Source of the DNA: Tissierellia bacterium
GTDB taxonomy: Bacteria > Bacillota > Clostridia > Tissierellales > Tepidimicrobiaceae
Assembly (NCBI GenBank): GCA_012735215.1
Contig: JAAYHX010000006.1
Coordinates: forward strand, 81,656 to 145,655
Length of the DNA: 64,000 bases
Direction: 5' to 3'
Position numbers and translations under genes: made by a program
The notes under the pieces: generated by a model
What the model was told of the DNA's origin: nothing
Database searches by the model: none
The model's input: only the letters and a program-made list of their open reading frames with translations
Shown here: positions 9,286 to 17,857 of the stretch, piece by piece
How positions within the stretch are numbered: the first letter of the stretch is position 1
Layout: the number at the start of each line of letters is the position of its first letter

Positions 9286-10140
9286 ATGGAAGAAGTAGTT
9301 ATAGAGGCATATGGGAAGATAAACCTGGCACTAGATGTGTTGTATCCTAGAGATGACGGATATCATGAGATTGACACCATAATGCAGCAGATTGATTTAA
9401 AGGATACTCTTATTCTAAGAAATATTGATGAAGACAAGGTGATAATAGAGAGTAATTGTAAGGACATCCCCTTAGATGAAACTAACCTGGTTTACAAGGC
9501 TTGGGAAAAGATAGTAAAAGAAGCTAATTTGAAAAGAGGAATCCATATAACCATTCATAAGAATATTCCAGTAGCTGCCGGTTTGGCTGGTGGAAGTACA
9601 AACGCAGCAGCTGTTCTCAAAGGCTTAAACATATTATGGGACTTAAACCTATCCCAAAAGAGGCTTATGGAAATCGGGATGGAGATTGGTGCTGATGTGC
9701 CTTTCTGCATACTAGGAGGAACTGCTCATGCTAAGGGAATAGGGGAGAAGCTTACAAGGATTAAAAGCTTTTCAAACAAGCTAATCCTTCTTGCAAATAT
9801 TGGTAAGGAAGTATCTACTGCAGATGTATATGATAGGCTAGATTTACAGAATAGGCAAGATAGGATTCCAATAGATAAGCTAGTAGAATATATAGAAGAA
9901 GATATGGTAATAGAACTATCCCAAAATATAGCAAATGTAATGGAATCAGTGGTTATAGAGGACTATCCAGTTATAGCAGAAATAAAAGAACATATGATGA
10001 GGCATGGGGCTTTGGGAAGCCTTATGAGCGGTAGTGGTCCCACTGTATTTGGAATATTTGATGATGAAGAAAAGCTTCTACGATGTAAAGAATTTTTGGA
10101 AAGGAAAGTAGAAAAAGTATTTTTAGCTAAAACAATATAA
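9286..10140 (+). CDS. ispE: 4-diphosphocytidyl-2-C-methyl-D-erythritol kinase
   Basis: This GHMP kinase catalyses the ATP-dependent fourth step of the MEP pathway to isopentenyl diphosphate. The start contains the usual AYGKINLALDV, the ATP loop is PVAAGLAGGSTNAAAVL, and the third GHMP motif is SLMSGSGPTVFGIF near the C terminus. The length of 284 residues is standard. The start ATG follows AAGGAG. A strong hairpin terminator begins 8 bases after the stop codon. Confidence 0.95.
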   Translation: MEEVVIEAYGKINLALDVLYPRDDGYHEIDTIMQQIDLKDTLILRNIDEDKVIIESNCKDIPLDETNLVYKAWEKIVKEANLKRGIHITIHKNIPVAAGLAGGSTNAAAVLKGLNILWDLNLSQKRLMEIGMEIGADVPFCILGGTAHAKGIGEKLTRIKSFSNKLILLANIGKEVSTADVYDRLDLQNRQDRIPIDKLVEYIEEDMVIELSQNIANVMESVVIEDYPVIAEIKEHMMRHGALGSLMSGSGPTVFGIFDDEEKLLRCKEFLERKVEKVFLAKTI

Positions 10141-10148
10141 ATATGTAT

Positions 10149-10201
10149 AAAAGGCCCACTTTCTGCTTACTATAAGTAAGTAGCAGGAGGTGGGCTTTTT
10201 T
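10149..10201 (+). terminator. Terminator after ispE whose 3' arm contains a ribosome binding site
   Basis: The arm at 10154-10166 (GCCCACTTTCTGC) pairs with 10183-10195 (GCAGGAGGTGGGC) over 13 bp including two G-U pairs, followed by six T. The GGAGG at 10186-10190 lies inside the 3' arm and is spaced 9 bases from the TTG at 10200, the start of the next small gene. Confidence 0.8.
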
Positions 10202-10406
10202 GTTTGGATTTTTATATTGGTTAAAAGATAGATACAATCTGTTTACACCATTTATATTCATATTTATAGCCATGCTGTCCATGATACACGATGGCAGAAG
10301 ATATAAGTCAAAAAATAATAATAAAGAATACAAGATAATAAAAGCTTTTTCCTACTCCTATATAGTATTAGGAATAGTGATATTTGTGCTCTTATGGATT
10401 AGTTAG
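10200..10406 (+). CDS. Small two-helix membrane protein of unknown function
   Basis: This 68-residue protein has two hydrophobic segments (about 13-27 and 50-66) around a basic loop (DGRRYKSKNNNKEYK). The general form recalls short uncharacterised membrane proteins of spore-forming clostridia, but I cannot name the family with confidence. The start is a TTG spaced 9 bases from GGAGG that is itself in the 3' arm of the ispE terminator. The stop lies 9 bases before the GerA-type gene, so it may be expressed with the germination operon or be a leader cistron for it. Confidence 0.6.
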   Translation: MFGFLYWLKDRYNLFTPFIFIFIAMLSMIHDGRRYKSKNNNKEYKIIKAFSYSYIVLGIVIFVLLWIS

Positions 10407-10415
10407 GAGGATAAT

Positions 10416-11906
10416 ATGGTGGATAAGATTTCAAAGGACATAAAGGAGAATGTTGAGAAGTTCAAAAACACATTTAAAGACGCTGATGACCTAGTCTATA
10501 GGAACATAAAGATAGGAAAAAAGAATAAAAAAGAAGCCTACTTAATATTCATAGATGGAATGGTGGATAAGTCTGTAATAAGCGACTATGCCATTGAAGT
10601 CTTATTTGATGAAATGGAAATAGATGAATCCAATTTGGATTCCTATAAGACTTCCTTATCAGAAAAGATATCCGAGGAATCAATTGCAGTACATGATGTA
10701 AAAGAAGAAGATTCCTATGATAAATTAGTTGATATGATATTAGCTGGAGAAACTGTATTGTTAATAGATGGGTCAGATAAAGCTCTTATACTGTCTACAA
10801 GAGGTTGGCCTACAAGGGGTGTACAGGAGCCTCAGACTGAAACTGTGGTAAGAGGTCCAAGGGATGGATTTGTAGAAACACTGCGATTCAACACTGCTCT
10901 TTTAAGAAGACATATAAGAGATCCTAAGCTAAAGATCAAAACCTTACAAGTAGGCAGAAGGTCAAAGACTGATGTGGCAGTTGTATATATTGAAGATATT
11001 GCAAATGATAAGATAGTAGAGGAAGTCATAAATAGGATTAATAAAATTGACATAGATTACTTACCAGGAAGTGCAGCTATGGAAGCACTAATTGAAGATA
11101 GCTATCTATCCCTTTTTCCCCAATTGGAAAACACTGAACGACCTGATTCTGCAGCAGCTTCCCTTTTAGAAGGCAGAGTTGTAATTATTGTTGATAACAC
11201 TCCTTTCGTTTTGATGGTGCCTGCTACAATAGGTACCTTATTTCAATCAACGGAAGATTATTATAGCCGATGGCCAATTGGTACTTTAGTAAGGTTTGTA
11301 AGGATACTATCTGCAATTCTTACAGCTGTATCCCCAGCTTTATATATAGCTTTTACTGCCTATCATCCAGGGCTAATACCTACAGCATTTACCCTATACT
11401 TAGCTGCCAGTAGGGTAAATGTGCCTTTCCCCGCAGTAATAGAAGCATTCCTAATGGAAATCACCATTGAAATACTAAGGGAATCTGGTACCAGAATTGC
11501 AGGACCTATAGGTACTACCATAGGTATAGTTGGTGGTATTATCATTGGGCAAGCAGCCGTAGAAGCTGGTATAGTTAGCCCTCTAAAGATAATCATAACA
11601 GCAATAACTACTATTTCATTTTTTGCGATACCCAGTTATGAATGGGCTTCATCCTTGAGGATTATCAGATTTGCATTTATGTTTTTGGCTGCAGTACTAG
11701 GTCTTTATGGGCTTATGTTGGGGATAGCCATACTAATAGTCCACTTAGCAAAACTAGAAAGCTTCACAGTGCCATTTTCAGCTCCTTATTCTGGCCTAGG
11801 TTTAAAAGAAGGGGACTTAAAGGACACGTTAGTAAAAGCGCCTATACAAAAATTAAAACGCAGACCACAATTTACATTCCCCAAGGATAAAACGAGAATG
11901 AAGTAA
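10416..11906 (+). CDS. GerA-type spore germination receptor, A subunit
   Basis: This is the A subunit of a nutrient germinant receptor in the inner spore membrane, of the GerAA/GerKA/SpoVAF family. The soluble N-terminal half includes GPRDGFVETLRFNTALLRRHIRDPKLKI and RPDSAAASLLEGRVVIIVDNTPF, both typical. The C-terminal half has several membrane segments ending in VPFSAPYSGLG. The length of 496 residues fits. It starts 9 bases after the small membrane gene with AGGAGG, and the B and C subunits follow closely, so the three make one receptor operon. The germinant cannot be predicted. Confidence 0.92.
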   Translation: MVDKISKDIKENVEKFKNTFKDADDLVYRNIKIGKKNKKEAYLIFIDGMVDKSVISDYAIEVLFDEMEIDESNLDSYKTSLSEKISEESIAVHDVKEEDSYDKLVDMILAGETVLLIDGSDKALILSTRGWPTRGVQEPQTETVVRGPRDGFVETLRFNTALLRRHIRDPKLKIKTLQVGRRSKTDVAVVYIEDIANDKIVEEVINRINKIDIDYLPGSAAMEALIEDSYLSLFPQLENTERPDSAAASLLEGRVVIIVDNTPFVLMVPATIGTLFQSTEDYYSRWPIGTLVRFVRILSAILTAVSPALYIAFTAYHPGLIPTAFTLYLAASRVNVPFPAVIEAFLMEITIEILRESGTRIAGPIGTTIGIVGGIIIGQAAVEAGIVSPLKIIITAITTISFFAIPSYEWASSLRIIRFAFMFLAAVLGLYGLMLGIAILIVHLAKLESFTVPFSAPYSGLGLKEGDLKDTLVKAPIQKLKRRPQFTFPKDKTRMK

Positions 11907-11916
11907 AGGTGATAAT

Positions 11917-13011
11917 ATGAAAAAAAATGAAACCATATCCAATTTACAAATAAGAAACTTGCTAATTACTACTGTTATTGGTGTAGGCATATTATCCTTA
12001 CCAAACCAGATGGTTACCATTTTGGATAACGATGGCTGGATACCCATCATATTTGGTGGTTTGTTGGTTATACCCTTTGCTGTAATGTTGGATAGAGTTT
12101 ATAAGCTTTATCCTGATAAAAATATCTATCAAATAGGTAGGGAGGTTTATGGAAAATTCATATTTAATATTTTTATGATAATTATACTAATGTATTTTGT
12201 AATACAGGATGCTTATGTAGCCAGGATCTTTGCAGAAGTGGTAAAGGCTTACCTATTAGAAACTACTCCTATAGAAGTTATTATAATAACCATATTATTC
12301 ATATCTGCCTATCTAGCTAGATGCGAAATCCAAGTATTAGGTAGAGTTGCTACTTTGGTTTATGTTATTTTAATAACTCTAGTTGGCTTTTTAGTACTTA
12401 TTAGCCTACCAGATGCAGACCCAACAAATATGCTTCCTGTTTTCAATGCAGACTTTAAAAAGCTTCCCAGTGCAATTACAGGGGCCCTTTTTTCCTATGC
12501 TGGTTATGAAGTAGTATTCATAGCCTATTCTTCATCAGATGATAAGAATAACACATTAAAATACATTATAAGAGGTCTATTAGTTGTAATTGGTATATAC
12601 TTAATAGTATTTGTAATAACCCTATCTTTATTTGGAATTGATCAGGTAAAAAGGCAAATCTGGCCTACTATTGCCATAGCCAATGAGGTGGATTTGCCCG
12701 GATATTTTTTAGAAGACCTAGAGGGTATAATATTGGCTCTTTGGGTTGTGATTGTTTATTCCACATTGGGACCTTTATTATTTGCTGCTAGCAGGATTTT
12801 TTTAAATATCTTTACTACAAAGTCCCATGACTTTATTGTACTTTTATTAATTCCTATTATATACGTGATTTCAATACTACCTGTAAATGTAGTTGAGGTT
12901 TATGAAAAATTTGGAAAGGTATCAAATTATTTTATAGCTGCTTCCATAATGGGTATACCAGCTGTTCTATTTATTGGAGCATTAGTGAAAAAGAGGAGGA
13001 GTAAAGCATGA
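11917..13011 (+). CDS. GerB-type spore germination receptor, permease-like B subunit
   Basis: This is a membrane protein of the endospore germination permease family related to amino-acid/polyamine transporters, with about ten hydrophobic segments over 364 residues. The opening ISNLQIRNLLITTVIGVGILSLP is typical of GerAB/GerKB proteins, which are thought to bind the germinant. It follows the A subunit by 10 bases, and its end overlaps the C-subunit start by 4 bases (ATGA), indicating coupled translation. Confidence 0.92.
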   Translation: MKKNETISNLQIRNLLITTVIGVGILSLPNQMVTILDNDGWIPIIFGGLLVIPFAVMLDRVYKLYPDKNIYQIGREVYGKFIFNIFMIIILMYFVIQDAYVARIFAEVVKAYLLETTPIEVIIITILFISAYLARCEIQVLGRVATLVYVILITLVGFLVLISLPDADPTNMLPVFNADFKKLPSAITGALFSYAGYEVVFIAYSSSDDKNNTLKYIIRGLLVVIGIYLIVFVITLSLFGIDQVKRQIWPTIAIANEVDLPGYFLEDLEGIILALWVVIVYSTLGPLLFAASRIFLNIFTTKSHDFIVLLLIPIIYVISILPVNVVEVYEKFGKVSNYFIAASIMGIPAVLFIGALVKKRRSKA

Positions 13012-14132
13012 AAAAGCTATTGGTCCTATTGCTAATAAGTTCACTCATGCTTACTTCTGGATGCTGGGATAGCAGAGAAATAGAGGAAAGGCTATTTGTA
13101 ACTGCAATAGCTGTAGATATAAATGAAGAGGTTCAAGAAGGGAATGTTAATAGATTAATCATAACATACAAATATCCCAATATTAATACCATTGGAAAGA
13201 ATTCAGGTAGTGGACCTATTAATTTTACCTTATCAATACCAGCCAGTGGTATATCTGAAGAATCAACAGCATTTATGGGAGAAGCACCTTTCCCTTTCTA
13301 TTTCAAGCACTTGAAGGTTATCATATTTTCTAAGGAGCTGCTAGAACATGAAGAATTAGTAAGACATATTTTAGATGAGCTAAATAGGTCTCCCCAAATC
13401 AACAAAAGGGCTAGAATAGCGGTAACAGAAGGAAAAGCCAGAGATGTGTTAAAAGTTACTGGTGACCAAGAGTATCGAATAGAAGGTAGTATCTATCAAG
13501 TATTAAGAAATAATAAATTTACCAACAGGTTTACTGTTAAAAGCCTAACGGACTTAATAACGGATTTTGATGTTACTGGGGTTACCATTGTTCCAAGGAT
13601 AAGTATAGTAAGTGGGAAATTTGTAGTATCTGGAGGATGTATATTAAAGAACTATAAATTTTTAGCTTGGGTTGATCAAAACCAAAATAGAGCTATAAAT
13701 ATAATGAATGGAATAATAGGATTAGAAAATATAGATACCATTTATAATGGCATACTGTTGTCCTATACAGTTACAAGAGGTTCTTCCAGAAAAAAAGTAA
13801 CATTTGATGATGGAATAACTGTAAGATTTGATATTAAACTTGAAGGATATCTACAAGGATATAATATATCTCAAAAGAATCTAGTGTATGATGAGAAAAC
13901 CTTGAAAGGCATAGAAAATAACATAGCAGAGGAATTGGAGAAAAAGATACTAGATACTAGAAAATTTTTAGATGAAATAGGTGCACCTTTATTTGGAGTT
14001 GGTGAACATGTAAGTAAATTTCACCCTAAAATGTGGAAGCAGGTAAAAGACAATTGGCAAGAAATGATGCCAGAGGTTAAATTTCAGTTGAATATAGATG
14101 TAAATATAAGAAGAACAGGACTCACTAAGTAG
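13008..14132 (+). CDS. GerC-type spore germination lipoprotein, C subunit
   Basis: This Ger(x)C-family lipoprotein completes the germinant receptor. The signal peptide ends in the lipobox LTSGC with Cys19, followed directly by WDSREIEE, a hallmark of the family. FVTAIAVDI and the C-terminal KMWKQVKDNWQEM...FQLNIDVNIRRTG are also family features. The length of 374 residues is normal. It overlaps the B subunit by 4 bases and is followed by a large hairpin terminator. Confidence 0.93.
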   Translation: MKKLLVLLLISSLMLTSGCWDSREIEERLFVTAIAVDINEEVQEGNVNRLIITYKYPNINTIGKNSGSGPINFTLSIPASGISEESTAFMGEAPFPFYFKHLKVIIFSKELLEHEELVRHILDELNRSPQINKRARIAVTEGKARDVLKVTGDQEYRIEGSIYQVLRNNKFTNRFTVKSLTDLITDFDVTGVTIVPRISIVSGKFVVSGGCILKNYKFLAWVDQNQNRAINIMNGIIGLENIDTIYNGILLSYTVTRGSSRKKVTFDDGITVRFDIKLEGYLQGYNISQKNLVYDEKTLKGIENNIAEELEKKILDTRKFLDEIGAPLFGVGEHVSKFHPKMWKQVKDNWQEMMPEVKFQLNIDVNIRRTGLTK

Positions 14133-14149
14133 ATTATATGAATATAAGA

Positions 14150-14225
14150 GAGCCAGTCTCCAAAGTTTTGTCAAGTACTCCACTTAAGAGCTTGACAAAT
14201 CTTGGAGAAGGAGGCTCATTTTTTG
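14150..14225 (+). terminator. Terminator of the germination receptor operon
   Basis: This is a long interrupted stem: GAGCC (14150-14154) with GGCTC (14213-14217), TCTCCAAAG with CTTGGAGA, and TTGTCAAG (14168-14175) with CTTGACAA (14191-14198). It is followed by TTTTTT. Confidence 0.85.
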
Positions 14226-14283
14226 CTTTCCTATCCAATTTTAGACCCCATTATAATATAATAAATAATATAGAGGTTTATTT

Positions 14284-14487
14284 TTGAAAAAGGGGATTGT
14301 TATTATGTTTGGATGTTTAATTTCCTTTATTGTCTTGATTTTTTCCATTATTTTAACTTTTGTCATTTTAATTTTCACAGGAGTTTCTATTACTCTTGGG
14401 CTATTTCTTGGATTGCTAGCTAAAATATTAATTCCTTTCATATTGATTGGAATAGGAATTAATTTAATTATTAGGAAAAGAAGTTGA
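14284..14487 (+). CDS. Small hydrophobic membrane protein, unknown function
   Basis: This 67-residue peptide is made almost wholly of two hydrophobic segments with a basic tail (IIRKRS). The frame can start at the TTG at 14284, with a weak GAGG upstream, or at the ATG at 14305. It has its own intergenic space between the germination terminator and spoIIR. I do not recognise the family. The lack of a strong ribosome binding site makes expression uncertain. Confidence 0.4.
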   Translation: MKKGIVIMFGCLISFIVLIFSIILTFVILIFTGVSITLGLFLGLLAKILIPFILIGIGINLIIRKRS

Positions 14488-14594
14488 CCCAGCAATTATA
14501 TCTATAACTAACTAAAAATACTCAATCTGGTATAAAAAAACAAAAGAAGGAGATAATTATTGCTAAAGGAAAAATAAATCGAGGAGGAAATTTA

Positions 14595-15245
14595 ATGAAA
14601 AATAAGATTCTTGCTTTGGCACTAATTATTTCCATTATTTGTTTATTAAATCTTAATTCAAATAGTCAGGAAGCTTACATGGATATAAAGGATGAGATAA
14701 TTAGATTACATGTAAAGGCTAATAGCGATACTAAAGAAGATCAGGCTTTGAAATTAAAGGTCAGAGATAAAATACTTGAGGAAACCAAACCCTTACTTGA
14801 AAACTCAAAATCCATACAAGAAACTAGATCTATAGTTGAAAAGAATATAGCTAGTATTAAGTCTATTGCACAACAGGTGGTTAAGGAAGAGGGAAAGGAA
14901 TACGATATAGATGTTTATTTTGGCAAGGAAAACTTTCCTACTCGAAAGTATGGAGAGCTAGTATTACCAGCAGGGGAGTACGAAACCCTTTTAGTAACCA
15001 TAGGGGAAGGGAAGGGGCAAAACTGGTGGTGTGTAATGTTTCCCCCCTTATGCTTTGTTGAAATGAACCATGGAATAGCTGCCAATGTGGAGGAGGATTT
15101 AAGCATAGATGTTGCTAATGTGGATGGAGATTCTAACCTATTATTAACCGATAATAATCCCTCCTTTATATTAAAGTCCAAGATAGTTGAACTACTCGAG
15201 AGGACAAAACTATATATGGCTACTAGATTTGCTTTGTGGAACTAA
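14595..15245 (+). CDS. spoIIR: Stage II sporulation protein R
   Basis: SpoIIR is the forespore signal protein that triggers processing of pro-sigma-E by SpoIIGA in the mother cell. An N-terminal signal or membrane segment (LALALIISIICLLNL) precedes the family motif IIRLHVKANSDTKEDQALKLKVRD, and the cysteine-containing GKGQNWWCVMFPPLCFV is also diagnostic. The start ATG at 14595 follows GAGGAGG. The length of 216 residues is typical. A hairpin follows immediately after the stop. Confidence 0.94.
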   Translation: MKNKILALALIISIICLLNLNSNSQEAYMDIKDEIIRLHVKANSDTKEDQALKLKVRDKILEETKPLLENSKSIQETRSIVEKNIASIKSIAQQVVKEEGKEYDIDVYFGKENFPTRKYGELVLPAGEYETLLVTIGEGKGQNWWCVMFPPLCFVEMNHGIAANVEEDLSIDVANVDGDSNLLLTDNNPSFILKSKIVELLERTKLYMATRFALWN

Positions 15246-15270
15246 AAAAAGGCTGTAACAACAGCCTTTT
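15244..15270. terminator. Bidirectional terminator between spoIIR and rocB
   Basis: GGCTGT (15251-15256) pairs with ACAGCC (15261-15266) across a 4-base loop, with seven A before and four T after. It serves the two convergent genes. Confidence 0.8.
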
Positions 15271-16918
15271 ACTCATTTAACAAGCCCCTTATGGTATCAT
15301 GTATAAGTCTTGGAGCCACATGGAAGGAGTAGTGTTTCTCCAGCCTTTCTGTGAACTTATGAGCATCCTTTCCAAAGGGACCTATATTTACAACAGGTAG
15401 ATTCAGAGTTTGCATATCCTCTATAGGCAAGCTATATTTTATACCAAATCCAGGCATGTTGTTTTTCAAGGAATCGATAGCATTCTCATCCTTTGGAGCT
15501 GAAACATAGCTTAAATCGGAAATATAAGGATAGAATTTCTTAATCCTAATCTCATATTCAGATTCAGTCTTATCTATTACCTCTCTCACTACATTGAGCA
15601 ATTTTTCTTCCAGTTCAGAATCGCCTTTTACATGATTATGAGGATAGTAGGGTGGGGATAAATATGCTATCACTACTGGATCCTTATCTGACCACATACT
15701 ATGAACAGCTTCTACCAATCTCAGTGCATGTATTCTTTCATCTATTCTTTCCTCTGCTAGAAGCTTTTGATTCAAATCATCTATTCTTTTGTCTAATTCC
15801 AATCCTCTTTCTTCTTTTACCCTATTGTACAGTTCCTCATAGGACATAACTCTTGCCTTCCATGGAAGCCTTTCAAAGGGGAAGTTATTAGCCTTACAGT
15901 ATTTTTCATACTCTGTATTTAAATTGCTTATAACCTTTTCAAAGGCTATCCTAGCGCCTTCCAATATTTTCTCCAATACTTCATCGGGAGTGCTTTTATG
16001 GGTGCTATAATTGAAATACAAGTAGCTAGTTCTTGCAGTTTGGACCGAATACTCAGTTTTTAAATCCTGCTGCCTTAAAGATATAGGGGGAACGGTAACT
16101 TCTCCTTCAGCTTTGTCGCAATATTTGGTGTTGAAATCTATTTCTTCTACTATAGCTGAGGATATGTGGTTAGGATCAATGCCTCTAAAAGGATCTCCTC
16201 CATGGGCTTCAGAGCCAGCCACATAAAAGGAAGGCATCAGTTTTCCAACAGTTCCTACATAGATGTATCTACTATCGTCCCCTTCATATCGTGGAGCCAT
16301 ATAGTCTGCATCTATAACAGCTTGGTAGTCAAAATTTTCCTCCTCCATTAGCTTAACCAACTCTTTAACCACTGAAAGCATTCCACCAGAATTGCCTTCT
16401 TCATCACAAACAGCAGCAAATACTAGATTTCCTTCTAAATCTTCCACATGGTCAGAAAACATTTCTACCAAGGTCATCAGGGTGGCAACCCCACACTTCA
16501 TATCAAATATACCTCTTCCAAATAGGTATCTACCAGATTCTAAGTCCTTCAGAGCCTCTTCTGGAAGGGATAGATTCTTTAATTTCTCTGCTAGCTCTAA
16601 AGGTTTAGTGGCGTATTCCTTTATATCACCATAATCTGAAATGCCTACAGTATCAGTATGTCCTATTAAAATAACCGTCTTATTGCTTTTTTTCTTTTCC
16701 CCTTTAACAATGGCCATGACACTCTTCCTATTAAGATTGTCATCTTCTACAGGAACATATTTAACCCTTTCAGGATGATTAATAAAATAATTCATTTCCC
16801 TAAACCTATCATATATTCTTTCTACTACATTGTTTTCTTCTGCTGTACCTACTATACTGAGGATTTGGGTTAATTCTAGTGTTAGATTTTTAATTTTTTT
16901 ATCTATACCTGTCAACAT
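15269..16918 (-). CDS. rocB: M20-family peptidase/deacylase of the RocB type
   Basis: This predicted metal-dependent amidohydrolase is related to Bacillus RocB, a protein linked to arginine use whose reaction is not firmly established. M20 motifs are visible: GHTDTVG, GRGIFDMKCGVA, CDEEGNSGGM, and the late GPFGKDAHKFTERLEKHY region. At 549 residues it is longer than ordinary M20 peptidases but matches RocB. The start ATG at 16918 follows GGAGG. No arginine-degradation genes are adjacent, so its role here is open. Confidence 0.8.
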   Translation of the reverse strand: MLTGIDKKIKNLTLELTQILSIVGTAEENNVVERIYDRFREMNYFINHPERVKYVPVEDDNLNRKSVMAIVKGEKKKSNKTVILIGHTDTVGISDYGDIKEYATKPLELAEKLKNLSLPEEALKDLESGRYLFGRGIFDMKCGVATLMTLVEMFSDHVEDLEGNLVFAAVCDEEGNSGGMLSVVKELVKLMEEENFDYQAVIDADYMAPRYEGDDSRYIYVGTVGKLMPSFYVAGSEAHGGDPFRGIDPNHISSAIVEEIDFNTKYCDKAEGEVTVPPISLRQQDLKTEYSVQTARTSYLYFNYSTHKSTPDEVLEKILEGARIAFEKVISNLNTEYEKYCKANNFPFERLPWKARVMSYEELYNRVKEERGLELDKRIDDLNQKLLAEERIDERIHALRLVEAVHSMWSDKDPVVIAYLSPPYYPHNHVKGDSELEEKLLNVVREVIDKTESEYEIRIKKFYPYISDLSYVSAPKDENAIDSLKNNMPGFGIKYSLPIEDMQTLNLPVVNIGPFGKDAHKFTERLEKHYSFHVAPRLIHDTIRGLLNE

Positions 16919-17126
16919 TTAATCTCCTCCTAAGATGAAAAATAAAAGCAAAAATAATCATTAAGCTTATAAAATTTATACTACTAATACTGATAAAAAT
17001 CAAATAAATCTTTTCCTATAATTGGATGGGAATGAACCCCTTAGCTTTTCTATTTTTGAATAATTTTTTTATTAATACAAAAAATAAAGTACCAGAACAA
17101 TATATGGAAGGAGGATAAAATTTCAC

Positions 17127-17846
17127 ATGCTAAAAAGCCGTAAGAAGTTTACCCTATTAACTTTTGTATTAGTCTTAGCTATTCTTTCAGGAATATTTAT
17201 ATACGAACAGGAAAATAAGCAAGTTTCCTATAGTAAAAAGTACCTTGCTCCAAGAGTTCTTTATTGGGGTTCTCAAGGGGAAGATGTGAAAAAGGTTCAA
17301 TGGAGGCTTGTTCAATGGAAATATCTAATTGGTGAAGTTGATGGTATATATGGTCCAGAAACCTATAGGGCAGTTAGAAGATTCCAGGAAAAAAATGGAC
17401 TTAAGGTAGATGGAGTAGTAGGACCTGAAACAGCTGCAGCCTTAGGAATTTCACTAGGTGAGGCTCAACCGGCTTCTGCTACAGGTCTCAACAGGCAATC
17501 AGATGAATATCTGCTAGCCAGATGTATCCATGGTGAAGCAAGAGGGGAGCCATATATAGGGAAGGTAGCAGTAGCAGCAGTAGTATTAAATAGGGTAGAG
17601 CATCCAGACTTTCCTAATACAATAGCAGGAGTAATATATCAGCCTTTGGCCTTTACTGCTGTAGCTGATGGCCAGATCAATCTAACTCCCAACAAAGATG
17701 CCATAAGGGCTGCACGGGATGCCTTAAATGGATGGGATCCTACCTATGGAGCCCTATACTACTGGAACCCAGTTACAGCAACAAGCAAGTGGATTTGGTC
17801 TAGAAAAGTAACCCTTAAGATAGGGAAACACTGGTTTGGAGTATAG
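17127..17846 (+). CDS. sleB: Spore cortex-lytic enzyme
   Basis: SleB hydrolyses muramic-delta-lactam-containing cortex peptidoglycan during germination. An N-terminal membrane or signal segment (LTFVLVLAILSGIFIY) is followed by a peptidoglycan-binding domain (about 46-110, GSQGEDVKKVQWRL...VDGIYGPETYRAVRRFQ) and a cell-wall hydrolase domain (about 125-239, LLARCIHGEARGEPY...YWNP...). The length of 239 residues is typical. AGGAGG lies 12 bases from the ATG, a slightly long spacing. It is followed within 11 bases by its partner ypeB, the usual pairing. Confidence 0.94.
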   Translation: MLKSRKKFTLLTFVLVLAILSGIFIYEQENKQVSYSKKYLAPRVLYWGSQGEDVKKVQWRLVQWKYLIGEVDGIYGPETYRAVRRFQEKNGLKVDGVVGPETAAALGISLGEAQPASATGLNRQSDEYLLARCIHGEARGEPYIGKVAVAAVVLNRVEHPDFPNTIAGVIYQPLAFTAVADGQINLTPNKDAIRAARDALNGWDPTYGALYYWNPVTATSKWIWSRKVTLKIGKHWFGV

Positions 17847-17857
17847 GAGGTGATAGA

